The notes under the pieces were generated by a model. That model worked only from the letters and a program-made list of their open reading frames with translations, was not told the DNA's origin and did not search any database. Below, piece after piece: positions 7,722 to 19,020 of a stretch of DNA of 40,380 bases. The DNA is taken from the NCBI GenBank assembly GCA_021772415.1, contig JAJFMA010000096.1, positions 1 through 40,380 of the forward strand, given 5' to 3'. A program made the position numbers and the translations under genes. The DNA is from Chlamydiota bacterium. GTDB taxonomy: Bacteria > Chlamydiota > Chlamydiia > Chlamydiales > JAJFMA01. The first letter of the stretch is position 1, and every line of letters begins with the position of its first letter.

Positions 7722-8377
7722 CAGAGACGCTCCTGAATCGCCGCTGCTACCTGTCTAAAGACGTCGCTCGGATCCTGATGGGCATCGATAACATGTAGGC
7801 GTAACGGTTCACGCTGTGCTAGCGCCAAGTAACCCTCACGGATCGCCTGGTGGAATTCGATCGCTTCAGATTCTATGCGGTCGAGGTCACCGCTGCCTGC
7901 AGTGTCTTTGCTAGTGCTTCTGGATCGCTGGAGACCGACTTCGGGATCGACGTCGAGGTAGAACGTGAGGTCCGGCACAGTGTGCTCGCATACTATCTGG
8001 CACATTGCTTCGATACGGTCGGCGCCGAGTCCACGGCCAACCCCTTGGTAGACGATCGTTGAATCGTTAAAACGGTCACACAACACTACTCCACCCGAGG
8101 CTAGAGCGGGGCGGATACGTTCGTGGAGGTGCTGAGCACGCGAAGCTAAAAAAAGACAGAGCTCAGCCATCGCTGCGATATCGACGTCAGATTTCGTGTC
8201 AAGGAGCCAACGACGAACCTGGTCACCGAGCGTAGAACCACCCGGCTCCCGTGTCTTTAAAGTGGAGTAGCCCAGCGTAGCGAGATGTCCATCCAGCTGG
8301 GCGATGAGTGACGATTTACCGGCACCCTCGCCCCCTTCGAAAGACACAAACAGTCCGGGCCATTCGCTCTGAGACAT
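7721..8377 (-). CDS. tmk: Thymidylate kinase
   Basis: A 218-residue P-loop kinase that phosphorylates dTMP to dTDP. Visible motifs are the P-loop FEGGEGAGKSSL near residue 14, the DRx-type TREPGGSTLGDQVR, and the LID-preceding CDRFNDSTIVYQGVGRGLG. Length is normal for bacterial Tmk (about 205-215). The start lies three bases after the gyrA stop and the stop overlaps the holB start, so translation is tightly coupled within the operon. Confidence 0.95.
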   Translation of the reverse strand: MSQSEWPGLFVSFEGGEGAGKSSLIAQLDGHLATLGYSTLKTREPGGSTLGDQVRRWLLDTKSDVDIAAMAELCLFLASRAQHLHERIRPALASGGVVLCDRFNDSTIVYQGVGRGLGADRIEAMCQIVCEHTVPDLTFYLDVDPEVGLQRSRSTSKDTAGSGDLDRIESEAIEFHQAIREGYLALAQREPLRLHVIDAHQDPSDVFRQVAAAIQERL

Positions 8378-8380
8378 CTT

Positions 8381-10948
8381 CTATTCCTGAGGCGCTTCTT
8401 CTGCAGTATCTGCAGGCTGTTCCTGGATAGCCTCGGACTCTGAGGCCTCTTCAGTAACTACAACTTCAGCTGTTTCCTCTCCGTCAAACTCTTCTTCACT
8501 GGCCATTGCCGGCAGCTTTTGCATCGCAACGAGGTTGTCGGAATCTTGGAGCGTGACAACCTTGACACCTTGGGTATTACGTCCCATGACACGTAGGTCA
8601 CTGACACGTACACGGATGGTTTGGCCTGCCGCCGACATGAGCACAAGGCTTTCATCGTCTTCGACGCTTAGAGCGCCAATGACGTTGCCATTACGCTCAC
8701 TGGTAATGATGGAACGTACACCAACACCTCCGCGGTTTGTTTGGCGGAAGTCTTCGACCTTGGAACGCTTACCGAAACCGTTTTCGCAGACGACTAGGAT
8801 AGACTCGTCCCCTTTAACGACCTCTAAGCTGATGACGCCATCACCTTCACCACGGATGGAGACGCCCTTGACACCGCGGGCTAGACGTCCCATCGCACGG
8901 ACGGTGCTTTCATCGAAACGCACGGCCATTCCGCCACCTGTGAAGAGCATAATTTGCTCGGAGGTATTGACGAGGCGCGCACCGATGACTTCGTCTCCGT
9001 CGTCGATATTTAGCGCCCAGATCCCTTTGCGACGTGGGTTGCTGAATCCTGACAGAGGAGTCTTCTTGACGATCCCATTGCGCGTTGCAAGTACGATACC
9101 CGCCTCGCCTTCGAAATCGGAAACTTGAAGTATCGTAGCAATCTTTTCGTCCGGACGGATGTCTTCGAGAAGGTTGATAAGTGGTTTGCCTTTGGAGCGT
9201 CGCCCCGCATCTGGGATATGCCATACCTTGAGCCAGTAGCAACGCCCGAGATTAGTGAAAATCAGGAGGTAGTCGTGCGCGTTAGCAACATAGAGATCTT
9301 TGAGGGCATCCGTTTCCTTCTTAAGCTGGAAGCCTACAACACCCGAACCACCTCTGCGCTGCTCACGGAAGGTGTCTACAGGCATACGTTTAATGTAGTC
9401 ATCCTCGGAAATAGTGATAATCGCCGGTTCGTTAGGGATAAGGTCTTCGGCATCGACATCGCCTTCTGCAGGGATAATCTGTGTTCTGCGTGGGCATTTG
9501 TGTTTGGCTTTAACTTCTTCAAGCTCTTCTTTAATGATGTCGCGCACCATCTGTTCGCTGGCTAGGACAGCACGAAGGTATTCGATACGCTTGAGAAGAG
9601 CATCGTATTCGGCCTGGATCTTGCCGTGCTCAAGGCCTGTAAGCTGATAGAGCTTTAGGTCTAGAACGGCGTTAGCTTGCCTTTCAGTGAATTCAAAGCG
9701 TGCAATCAGTTCCTTCTTAGCCTCGTCACGGTTGGCGGAGGCGCGAATGAGCTTGACTACCTCGTCGAGGTTGTCGATAGCTTTAAGGTATCCCTCAAGG
9801 ATATGTGCACGAGCTTCTGCTTTGTTTAACTCAAAGCGTGTACGACGGCGGACAACTTCGATACGGTGCTCCACCCATGCAGCAATCATCTGTTGGACGT
9901 TCATGACTCTTGGACGTCCCTTGTCCAGAGCAAGCATGATGCAGCCAAAAGTGACTTGTAGGTCACTAAACTTGTAGAGCTGGTTGATGATAACTTCTGG
10001 GATCTGCTGGCGCTTGAGTTCGACAACTAGGCGCAGGCCGTCTTTGTCTGACTCGTCACGAAGGTCGCTGATACCCGTGATACTCTTATTGTTGATGAGA
10101 TCCGCGATCGTCTCGATCAAACGCGACTTGTTGACGTTGTAGGGGATCTCATCGATGATTAAGCGCTGACGTTCGGACTGGCCAGGCATGTCTTCGATGG
10201 CAATTTGCGCGCGCAATATGATGCGTCCGCGCCCATTGTGGTAGGCTTCTTTAACTCCGCGGTACCCACAGATAAGTCCTCCTGTGGGGAAATCTGGAGC
10301 TGGCATCACTTCCATCAGATCGTCGACGGTAGCACTGGGATTGTCAATAACCATGAGAGTTGCTTTGATCAGCTCTTCTAGGTTATGTGGAGGGATATTC
10401 GTCGCCATCCCCACCGCAATTCCTGACGATCCATTACAAAGCAGGTTGGGGAATTTCGCGGGAAGGACAGTAGGCTCCTTCTTAGTCTCGTCGTAGTTAG
10501 CGACCATATCGACGGTGTCTTTGTCGAGGTCCTCCATCAGCTGCACCGCCGACAAAGTCAGACGTGCTTCCGTATAACGCATCGCTGCTGGTGGGTCTCC
10601 GTCAACGGAGCCAAAATTCCCTTGGCCATCGACGAGTCGGTAACGCATCATCCATTCCTGTGCCATACGCACGAGGGTAGGATAGATGACCTGCTCACCA
10701 TGAGGGTGGTAATCACCAGAGGTATCACCGGCAATTTTTGCGCATTTACGGTGCTTGCCTCCGGGCGACAGGTTTAGCTGCCGCATCGCGTACAAAATAC
10801 GTCTCTGCGAAGGTTTCAACCCATCGCGGGCGTCTGGCAGGGCACGAGAAATGATGACGGACATCGAATAGCGTAGGTAGCTTTCCTTCATCTCGTCTTC
10901 CACATTACGTGGAATGATCACTTCGTTGATTGTGTTCTCCGTTGTCAT
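8381..10948 (-). CDS. gyrA: DNA gyrase subunit A
   Basis: An 855-residue gyrase A. The breakage-reunion domain includes the catalytic tyrosine Tyr125 in AAMRYTEARL. The C-terminal beta-pinwheel contains a GyrA box as QRRGGSG (the usual form is QRRGGKG), which marks it as gyrase rather than ParC. The tail is acidic (EE/EA-rich), as in many gyrases. The quinolone-resistance region reads HPHGEQVIYPT (residues 81-91), so the positions equivalent to E. coli Ser83 and Asp87 are Gln86 and Pro90. This predicts weak binding of fluoroquinolones. It lies 21 bases after gyrB and three before tmk. Confidence 0.97.
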   Translation of the reverse strand: MTTENTINEVIIPRNVEDEMKESYLRYSMSVIISRALPDARDGLKPSQRRILYAMRQLNLSPGGKHRKCAKIAGDTSGDYHPHGEQVIYPTLVRMAQEWMMRYRLVDGQGNFGSVDGDPPAAMRYTEARLTLSAVQLMEDLDKDTVDMVANYDETKKEPTVLPAKFPNLLCNGSSGIAVGMATNIPPHNLEELIKATLMVIDNPSATVDDLMEVMPAPDFPTGGLICGYRGVKEAYHNGRGRIILRAQIAIEDMPGQSERQRLIIDEIPYNVNKSRLIETIADLINNKSITGISDLRDESDKDGLRLVVELKRQQIPEVIINQLYKFSDLQVTFGCIMLALDKGRPRVMNVQQMIAAWVEHRIEVVRRRTRFELNKAEARAHILEGYLKAIDNLDEVVKLIRASANRDEAKKELIARFEFTERQANAVLDLKLYQLTGLEHGKIQAEYDALLKRIEYLRAVLASEQMVRDIIKEELEEVKAKHKCPRRTQIIPAEGDVDAEDLIPNEPAIITISEDDYIKRMPVDTFREQRRGGSGVVGFQLKKETDALKDLYVANAHDYLLIFTNLGRCYWLKVWHIPDAGRRSKGKPLINLLEDIRPDEKIATILQVSDFEGEAGIVLATRNGIVKKTPLSGFSNPRRKGIWALNIDDGDEVIGARLVNTSEQIMLFTGGGMAVRFDESTVRAMGRLARGVKGVSIRGEGDGVISLEVVKGDESILVVCENGFGKRSKVEDFRQTNRGGVGVRSIITSERNGNVIGALSVEDDESLVLMSAAGQTIRVRVSDLRVMGRNTQGVKVVTLQDSDNLVAMQKLPAMASEEEFDGEETAEVVVTEEASESEAIQEQPADTAEEAPQE

Positions 10949-10969
10949 GGTGACCTCAAGCTCCTAATG

Positions 10970-13477
<2,508 letters not shown>

Positions 13478-13534
13478 TCAAGCTCATCCTCGGGTCACCC
13501 ATTTGGGACCCGTCCCACAAAATGGGATAGCCAC

Positions 13535-13873
13535 CTATCCGATTCGAAATTCGATATCTTTAATAGTAGCCTTTGGAAGTCTTCGCCGTAATGTGGCGAG
13601 GATGCGCCCCTTATCGCGGCGGCTTAGTAAACTGTATAATGTGGAGTTCATCACCCTAACATGGAGGACTCCATCGTGAAAGGTATGGGCTTCGGTCATA
13701 CGAGCTACGGTACTGCCAACGACGTCACTCCAAACGGCGAGTACGCGGTCGGGGCGTTCGTCTAGGGAGGCGCTGACACTACGTAAAACTGAGGGCGCTA
13801 TGTCCCGCATTTGATGTGTTGTGCGCTGTGTTCCGTCGTAAGCTCTAGGCGTACGTCTTGTCCACTTCTTCAC
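13535..13873 (-). CDS. DciA-like DUF721 protein
   Basis: A 112-residue basic protein. The core, about residues 27-110, has the DUF721 pattern: VLAVWSDVVGSTVARMTEA, then LHVRVMNSTLYSLLSRRDKGRIL. DciA proteins help load the replicative helicase in bacteria that lack DnaC/DnaI. Placement directly upstream of gyrB matches the order I recall for Chlamydia. The 96-base gap to gyrB suggests either a leader for gyrB or simple operon spacing. The DUF721 family call is good. The helicase-loader role is inferred from the family. Confidence 0.75.
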   Translation of the reverse strand: MKKWTRRTPRAYDGTQRTTHQMRDIAPSVLRSVSASLDERPDRVLAVWSDVVGSTVARMTEAHTFHDGVLHVRVMNSTLYSLLSRRDKGRILATLRRRLPKATIKDIEFRIG

Positions 13874-13944
13874 TCGTTACCATACCTTCATCAAGAGTGG
13901 AATTTTACCACATTTTCATGCCTATCAGCAACACATTTATCTTG

Positions 13945-13983
13945 AAAAAAGCCCCCCCTGGAATCGTGTTCAGAGGCTGGGCT
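13945..13983 (-). terminator. Rho-independent terminator of ispH
   Basis: On the minus strand AGCCC-AG-CCT pairs with AGG-GG-GGGCT around a loop of about 14 bases, followed by TTTTTT (13945-13950 on the plus strand as AAAAAA). It starts 16 bases past the ispH stop. It separates ispH from the DciA-gyrase operon. Confidence 0.7.
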
Positions 13984-13998
13984 GAGGCTGAAGTGAGC

Positions 13999-14937
13999 TT
14001 AGGAGCCGATGCGTTGAATCAGGACCTCTTTTGGTAGCTGAAAAACGACATCCTCGGTGGTAAAAACGACATCTTCAACGCTGGTAACACCGAGTTCCAT
14101 AAGGCGTTGGATGCATGCTTGAACGACCTTTTCGGGAGTGGAAGCACCAGCTGTTAGACCGATAACGCGAACACCTTCAAGCCATTGCGGCAGGATCTCG
14201 CCTTCATTATTAATAAGGTAGGCGGGAACACCGCGTCGTTTGGCTACTTCAACCAGGCGATTGGAGTTGGAGCTTTGGGGGTCTCCGACGACGAGAACGA
14301 GTTGTGTTTCCTCGGCAATTTGCCGCAAAGCTAGCTGGCGGTTGGTGGTCGCATAGCAGATGGAAGAGCTCGGGAGTGTCTCGACTTGAGGATATTTCTC
14401 ATGCAGAGCTTCGGCGATATCTTTAACGTCATCGAGGCTTAGGGTTGTTTGAGTGATATAGAAGAGCTTCTGATCCTGAGAAAACTCGAGTTTCGCGACA
14501 TCCTCGGGCGATTCCACAACAGTGGTTACATCGGGAGCTTCGCCTGCGGTGCCAACGGTTTCAACGTGATTACGGTGACCGATAAGAAGGATCTGGTAGC
14601 CCATCTTGGCGTAGCGTTTTACTGCGGAGTGGACACGTGTTACTAGCCCACAGGTGGCGTCAATTTCAATGAGATTACGTCTTTTGGCATGTTCCCTCAC
14701 TTGAGGCGAGACACCGTGAGCGGAATAAATCAGGCGGGAACCTTCAGGCACCTCGTCGAGATCTTCGATGAAAATAGCTCCCATATCACGTAGGCGATTA
14801 ACGACGTGGCGATTGTGGACGATTTCATGCTTAACATAGATAGGAGCACCCCAGGTATCGAGAGCCTTCTCAACAGTTTCAATCGCGCGATCGACTCCGG
14901 CACAGAAGCCGCGAGGCTTAGATAGAAGTAATTTCAT
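13999..14937 (-). CDS. ispH: 4-hydroxy-3-methylbut-2-enyl diphosphate reductase
   Basis: A 312-residue IspH/LytB, the last enzyme of the MEP isoprenoid pathway, making IPP and DMAPP. The three cluster cysteines are visible in PRGFCAGVDRAIE (Cys12), IDATCGLVTRVH (about Cys96) and SSSICYATTNRQ (about Cys193). HGVSPQVRE and the VVGDPQSSNSNRL block are also typical. Isoprenoids feed the menaquinone side chain made by the genes at 1227-3918. The ATG at 14937 is preceded by GGAG-type sequence (RC of CTCCTCTC). A clear terminator follows. Confidence 0.96.
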   Translation of the reverse strand: MKLLLSKPRGFCAGVDRAIETVEKALDTWGAPIYVKHEIVHNRHVVNRLRDMGAIFIEDLDEVPEGSRLIYSAHGVSPQVREHAKRRNLIEIDATCGLVTRVHSAVKRYAKMGYQILLIGHRNHVETVGTAGEAPDVTTVVESPEDVAKLEFSQDQKLFYITQTTLSLDDVKDIAEALHEKYPQVETLPSSSICYATTNRQLALRQIAEETQLVLVVGDPQSSNSNRLVEVAKRRGVPAYLINNEGEILPQWLEGVRVIGLTAGASTPEKVVQACIQRLMELGVTSVEDVVFTTEDVVFQLPKEVLIQRIGS

Positions 14938-15092
14938 GAGCTGTCTCCTCTCGGGTGTACTAGGACGTGTATGGTACTGCGAGAGGAGGATAAAGGCAAT
15001 TGTTAGTTAGTGATATGGCAAGGCACATGAGCTCCACAAAGCATGCGGAATTCCACGGCCTATACGACAGTTCGTTAGTCTTGACCCGGTGT

Positions 15093-15485
15093 TCAGTAAG
15101 CCTGCTTCTTTTTAATCGGTGATCTGAATTCGTACTGATTGATCTCTCGTATAATAGGAATTCCAAACTGTGTCACCAGGCCTCCAATTTCTAGCCACAT
15201 GACAGTCTGCGATGGTACTGAGTCGCCAGTCAATTGCCTAGTTGCCCAGGTTCCAACGACAATTGCAACACCAGTGGCCACCGCCCAGCGAAGAAACTTG
15301 CCTCCGTCTTGGACAGAGTCGGGCCACGCACTTTTGTCTAAGTTCTTTTTACCCGTGAACAGACGCACCACCTGATATTCGGTGACAGCGACAAACTGTC
15401 GAGAGAGTTCGTAGGCGATAACATGCGGTTGGAAAGCTGAAAGGGCTGCATTTATAGCGAATCGAGTAGGGCTTATTTGATCCAT
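15093..15485 (-). CDS. Small membrane protein, unknown
   Basis: A 130-residue protein. I do not recognise a family. Two hydrophobic stretches are visible, about residues 70-84 (AVATGVAIVVGTW) and 98-112 (MWLEIGGLVTQFGIPII). The N-terminal half is amphipathic with NAALSAFQPHVIAYELSRQFVAV, and the C-terminus is basic (PIKKKQAY). The start at 15485 has a purine-rich upstream region (GGAGGTAACG on the minus strand), a good ribosome site. It lies 84 bases after the phosphatase on the same strand. Coding status is supported by length, ribosome site and the absence of a competing frame. Confidence 0.6.
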   Translation of the reverse strand: MDQISPTRFAINAALSAFQPHVIAYELSRQFVAVTEYQVVRLFTGKKNLDKSAWPDSVQDGGKFLRWAVATGVAIVVGTWATRQLTGDSVPSQTVMWLEIGGLVTQFGIPIIREINQYEFRSPIKKKQAY

Positions 15486-15569
15486 AGCGCGTTACCTCCG
15501 TGTGTCATGAGTAGAAAGAGCGGAGTCTAGCCCGAAGAGCGATGGAAGTGAATAAAAATTTAACTAATC

Positions 15570-16046
15570 TTAACGTAGGGAGGTTTCGACAAGATGTTGA
15601 AGGAGTCCTTCACAGGAGTCTTCAAGGATATCGAGGACCAGCTCAAAAGTGCCGGCATCTCCGTAGTAGGGATCGGGGATATCTTCATCTTTGTACGATG
15701 CGCTAAAGTGTGTAATTAAATGCACTTTAGCTTTGTGATAGGGCTCAGGAGCCTTTTGATAGAGGGTATACAGGACATCGCGGTCAGCCGAAAGGATGTA
15801 GTCAAAAGTGTCGAAATCGGCCTTCTCAATGACTTGAGCCCGCCCACTGAGGACAACACCGCGGATGAGAGCAGCCTTTTGCATACGTTCATCGGGCCGT
15901 TGTCCAATAGACCAATCTCCCACGCCACGGCTTTCCACAGATAAAGCAAGTGGGAAGTTGATTTTATGCGCAATATGACGCAGCAAACCTTCAGCAGCGG
16001 GAGAGCGGCAGATATTACCTAGGCAGACAAAAAGTACAGAAGCCAT
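15570..16046 (-). CDS. Low-molecular-weight protein-tyrosine phosphatase
   Basis: A 158-residue member of the LMW-PTP/arsenate reductase fold. The P-loop CLGNICRS (residues 8-15) supplies the nucleophile Cys8 and Arg14; the general acid Asp lies in the DPYYG motif near residue 125. It dephosphorylates phosphotyrosine proteins in well-studied relatives. It starts 11 bases after the Pkn1-like gene, so a kinase-like protein and a phosphatase are made from one transcript. Whether they act on the same target is an inference. The active-site set appears complete. Confidence 0.93.
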   Translation of the reverse strand: MASVLFVCLGNICRSPAAEGLLRHIAHKINFPLALSVESRGVGDWSIGQRPDERMQKAALIRGVVLSGRAQVIEKADFDTFDYILSADRDVLYTLYQKAPEPYHKAKVHLITHFSASYKDEDIPDPYYGDAGTFELVLDILEDSCEGLLQHLVETSLR

Positions 16047-16057
16047 TAGCGCGGCTC

Positions 16058-17896
16058 CTATTGCACATCTGCAGCGCAGCGGAACCCGTAAGTTCCGTTG
16101 ACGGTACCAGGATTATTTCTGTGTCGCCTGGAACAGCGAAGATCTTCTTTTAGGCTCTTCCAACAGCCGCCACGTAGCACGCGGTAGACTCCCTGGCGTG
16201 GACCTTGCGGATTATCAGGCTCTTGAACCGAGCGCTCGTAGTAGTTGTAATCGTACCAATCTAGACACCACTCGTAGACATTACCCGCCACGTCGTAAAG
16301 CCCGAGCTCATTCTCGGGGTAGGCCTTAATCGGTGTGGTATCAGCGCTAAAATAGTTAGCCTGGCTCTTATCAATCGCATCTCCTGTGGGGAACGCCCAC
16401 CCGTGGTCTCCGCCACTGGCTGCGACCTCCCACTCGGCCTCGGTAGGTAGGCGCTTACCTACCCACTTGGCGTAGGCGGAAGCCCCGTACCACGTTACCC
16501 CTACCACAGGATGTTTGTGGTAGCCTGACTCGATGCTCACTTTGCCACCACTACGCTTAATGCGAGACTCTCTTAAACGAATGAGGTCACGATGGAAATT
16601 GTCCTTTTCGCCTCCCATAGCCTCTAAGAAGCGCACAAACTGCTCGTTGGTGACAGGATGGACATCAACAGCAAAGCTGCGAAGGGTGATCTTATGGCGA
16701 GGCAGTTCGTCACGTTTACCGTCGGTACTACCTCGGGAGAAAGTTCCCCCTTCGATAATAATCATCTCAGTCTCGAGTGGAGCAATCTCCGGTAGCTCCT
16801 TCGACTCAGGTTGGTAGACCTTTACCGTATGGTCGACTTGGAAGGCCTTCTCGGGGTGAAGATCTTCCTCTGGACGCTCGAGATGGCGCGAACGGATGAG
16901 GGGTTGAGGACTTCCATCAGCGTGGCGAGCTTGGCGCTGAGGTGTCGGGGTAGGAGCCACTTGATTCAGCTCAGCCATAGCGTCGGTTAACGTCTTTGGA
17001 CGCTGTGTCGGCTCGGGGTGCATACACAACTGCACGAGTGCGTCCCAGTTGCCTACTAAATCGTCTCGCAGTGTAGAGGGAAGAGGGAAGCAGCCTTCTG
17101 GCACCCTGCCGGCCAAAAGCCAGTAAGCCAATACCCCAAAGGCATAGCGGTCTGTTGCCACACCAATCGCGTTGAAGCGTGCCACATCTTTTTGCTCAGG
17201 AGCAAGGAAGGCGAATGTTTGCTGGAAGGAATCGTGCCACGCCAACACCTCTGGGCTCGCGTCGGTACTGCCCTCGGACAATGTACGCAGCACAACAGAA
17301 AGTGTGCGCGCCAAAATGTGTAAACTACTTGCCATCCCAGCTAAGCCAAAATCTCCGACACTCACCTTCAAGCCATTACCTTCCACGCTGACGTGTACGT
17401 TAGAAGGCTTTAAGGCTCCATGGACGGCCGGATGATTCCCGAGCTGCGTTGTATGCGCATGATCCACAGCCGCGGCAACCTGCTGAAGGATTTGACTGAT
17501 CACATCTTCAGTAAGTCGTTGCTGATGCGCATCAAAAAACTGCACAAGACTGGTCGTTGCCCCCTCAGTATCCACTACCGCGTCAGTGACGAGGAAATAG
17601 CGGCCATCTGCTTGAGATACATTATGGACGCGAACGACATTAGGGTGATTTAACTGCCCAAGAAGACGCACTTCGGTTTCAAAACGCTGGATAAAACCAG
17701 GGGCGGAAGCGATGTCTTCATGGAGAATTTTGAGAACTACGGGCTGCTTAAGAAAGCGATGCTCAGCAAGAAATGTCTCACCGAGAGACCCCGACCCGAG
17801 GCTACGTAAGATACGGTAATCACCAAAATTACGAGAGCCCTCTTGACCCTGGAGCACTGCAGAATCGCTTTGCTGCCGTGTGTCGTCCTCCGTCAT
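16058..17896 (-). CDS. Pkn1-like Ser/Thr kinase fold fused to FGE-sulfatase domain, catalytic Asp missing
   Basis: A 612-residue fusion. Residues about 27-310 form a Hanks-type kinase fold: glycine loop GSGSLGET, Lys56 in VVLK, HPNVV, and DFG (182-184), LAPEQ and the late R in the TQRPKTLTDAM segment. The catalytic loop reads HGALKPSN (159-166) where an active kinase has HRDLKPxN or HGDLKPxN, so the proton-accepting Asp is Ala161. Residues about 385-610 are an FGE/DUF323 domain (MIIIEGGTFSRGS, HPVTNEQFVRFL, RLPTEAEWEVAA, NVYEWCLDWY, RVLRGGCWKS). Chlamydial Pkn1 has the same architecture and near-equal length, as I recall. No membrane helix is seen. It lies between a TPR-like exported protein (four-base gap) and a tyrosine phosphatase. 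Confidence 0.85.
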   Translation of the reverse strand: MTEDDTRQQSDSAVLQGQEGSRNFGDYRILRSLGSGSLGETFLAEHRFLKQPVVLKILHEDIASAPGFIQRFETEVRLLGQLNHPNVVRVHNVSQADGRYFLVTDAVVDTEGATTSLVQFFDAHQQRLTEDVISQILQQVAAAVDHAHTTQLGNHPAVHGALKPSNVHVSVEGNGLKVSVGDFGLAGMASSLHILARTLSVVLRTLSEGSTDASPEVLAWHDSFQQTFAFLAPEQKDVARFNAIGVATDRYAFGVLAYWLLAGRVPEGCFPLPSTLRDDLVGNWDALVQLCMHPEPTQRPKTLTDAMAELNQVAPTPTPQRQARHADGSPQPLIRSRHLERPEEDLHPEKAFQVDHTVKVYQPESKELPEIAPLETEMIIIEGGTFSRGSTDGKRDELPRHKITLRSFAVDVHPVTNEQFVRFLEAMGGEKDNFHRDLIRLRESRIKRSGGKVSIESGYHKHPVVGVTWYGASAYAKWVGKRLPTEAEWEVAASGGDHGWAFPTGDAIDKSQANYFSADTTPIKAYPENELGLYDVAGNVYEWCLDWYDYNYYERSVQEPDNPQGPRQGVYRVLRGGCWKSLKEDLRCSRRHRNNPGTVNGTYGFRCAADVQ

Positions 17897-17900
17897 ACTC

Positions 17901-18842
17901 CTACGCTCCCCGTGCTTTATTTCCTGGCGGCCGATGTTCTCTAAGATATTGCTCTGCAGCGTCTAACGCTTTGCTGCGCCTGTACCATTCGCGGGCCGTG
18001 GTGAGCAGAGCTTTTGCCTCTGCGTGCTGCCCTGTGTCTACCGCCTCGCGCACGAAAAACGCGACATCATCCCGAGCGATCATGATATTGTGAGTCGCAA
18101 TATTCTTCAAGCTAGCCGACACCACAGAAGCTTTGGAATCCTCCGAAGCGAAGCTCACCGACATCCTGTAAAGAGAAGCGTCTTGCGGGAATAGTTGAAT
18201 CGCACGCTGAATGTTCTCGGCTACAGCAGCACGCCGTTTTTCGCGCTCCTCAGGTGTCCTCCCTCGTTGCCATAATCGTATGTGTAAAATCGCCTTAGTT
18301 TTGTAGGCAAGATAGTGCTCCGGAAGCTGGCGATAAGCCGCAAAGAAAACCGGGAAAAAGTTTTTAAAGTCCGATAAATTCGCATGCGCCGCTGCAACGA
18401 GATACCCAAGATGCGCATATTCTTCATGATGCTTAACGATGACAGCATACTGATCCACGATTTCCTCTGCCTCGTGCTTGGTAGCTATGCGTTTCTGATG
18501 GGTTAGATAGCCCTCTAGCGCAGCCATATAGTGAGGTTGTTCTTCGCGAAAGAGTGTTGCCGGGGTTTTCGGAGGCTTTAGGTCATCAAGGGCCTCTAAA
18601 AAAACCTCAATGGCTCGCCCCTGTTCCTGATCGAAGTGGTAGGCGATAGCCAAACGCAGCCCGATTTCAGCTTGGATTTCGGGATCAGATTCTTGTTTGA
18701 GAAGCGCCTTGGAGCGCTCAATTGCCGCCGTAATCTCATACTCCTCCATCAGAGCATCAATTTCGTCTGTTACCGGCGACGCCAGCAAGCCCAGAGGCGT
18801 GCTAATGCATAAAAATACTATTCGATGGAAGGAGAAGCCCAT
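17901..18842 (-). CDS. Exported TPR-like helical protein
   Basis: A 313-residue protein beginning with a probable signal peptide (about residues 1-22, GFSFHRIVFLCISTPLGLLAS). The rest is alpha-helical with degenerate TPR spacing: EIGLRLAIAYHFDQEQGRAIEVFLEALDD near residues 60-88, LGYLVAAAHANLSDF, and AIQLFPQDASLYRM. No catalytic motif is seen. It is the first gene of an operon with the Pkn1-like protein (gap four bases) and the phosphatase. A periplasmic scaffold is plausible but unproven. The ATG at 18842 begins the signal peptide. Upstream lies the RAYT repeat element, which could affect its promoter. Confidence 0.7.
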   Translation of the reverse strand: MGFSFHRIVFLCISTPLGLLASPVTDEIDALMEEYEITAAIERSKALLKQESDPEIQAEIGLRLAIAYHFDQEQGRAIEVFLEALDDLKPPKTPATLFREEQPHYMAALEGYLTHQKRIATKHEAEEIVDQYAVIVKHHEEYAHLGYLVAAAHANLSDFKNFFPVFFAAYRQLPEHYLAYKTKAILHIRLWQRGRTPEEREKRRAAVAENIQRAIQLFPQDASLYRMSVSFASEDSKASVVSASLKNIATHNIMIARDDVAFFVREAVDTGQHAEAKALLTTAREWYRRSKALDAAEQYLREHRPPGNKARGA

Positions 18843-18920
18843 GCGTCATTTCTCTTCAATTCTCAATAATCTCGCCTCAGGATATCGAACACAAAGACCA
18901 AAGTCACCAAAGAAATAGAA

Positions 18921-18952
18921 AAGGGGCCGGACCCTGCGATTCGTGCGATTCT
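18921..18952 (-). repeat. Left inverted REP-like repeat of the RAYT element
   Basis: This stretch (AAGGGGCCGGACCCTGCGAT and the following TCGTGCGATTCT) is the reverse complement of the unit found at 20056-20090 and 20117-20152, with one mismatch (CCGG against TACGG on the other strand). It lies 68 bases before the transposase start. With the right-hand copies it brackets the gene. Confidence 0.85.
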
Positions 18953-19020
18953 ATGTTGCGGAGACCATTAACATTTGGCATAGTCCTGTTTAGTAGTATT
19001 TATTTTACAAGGCGATTGGA

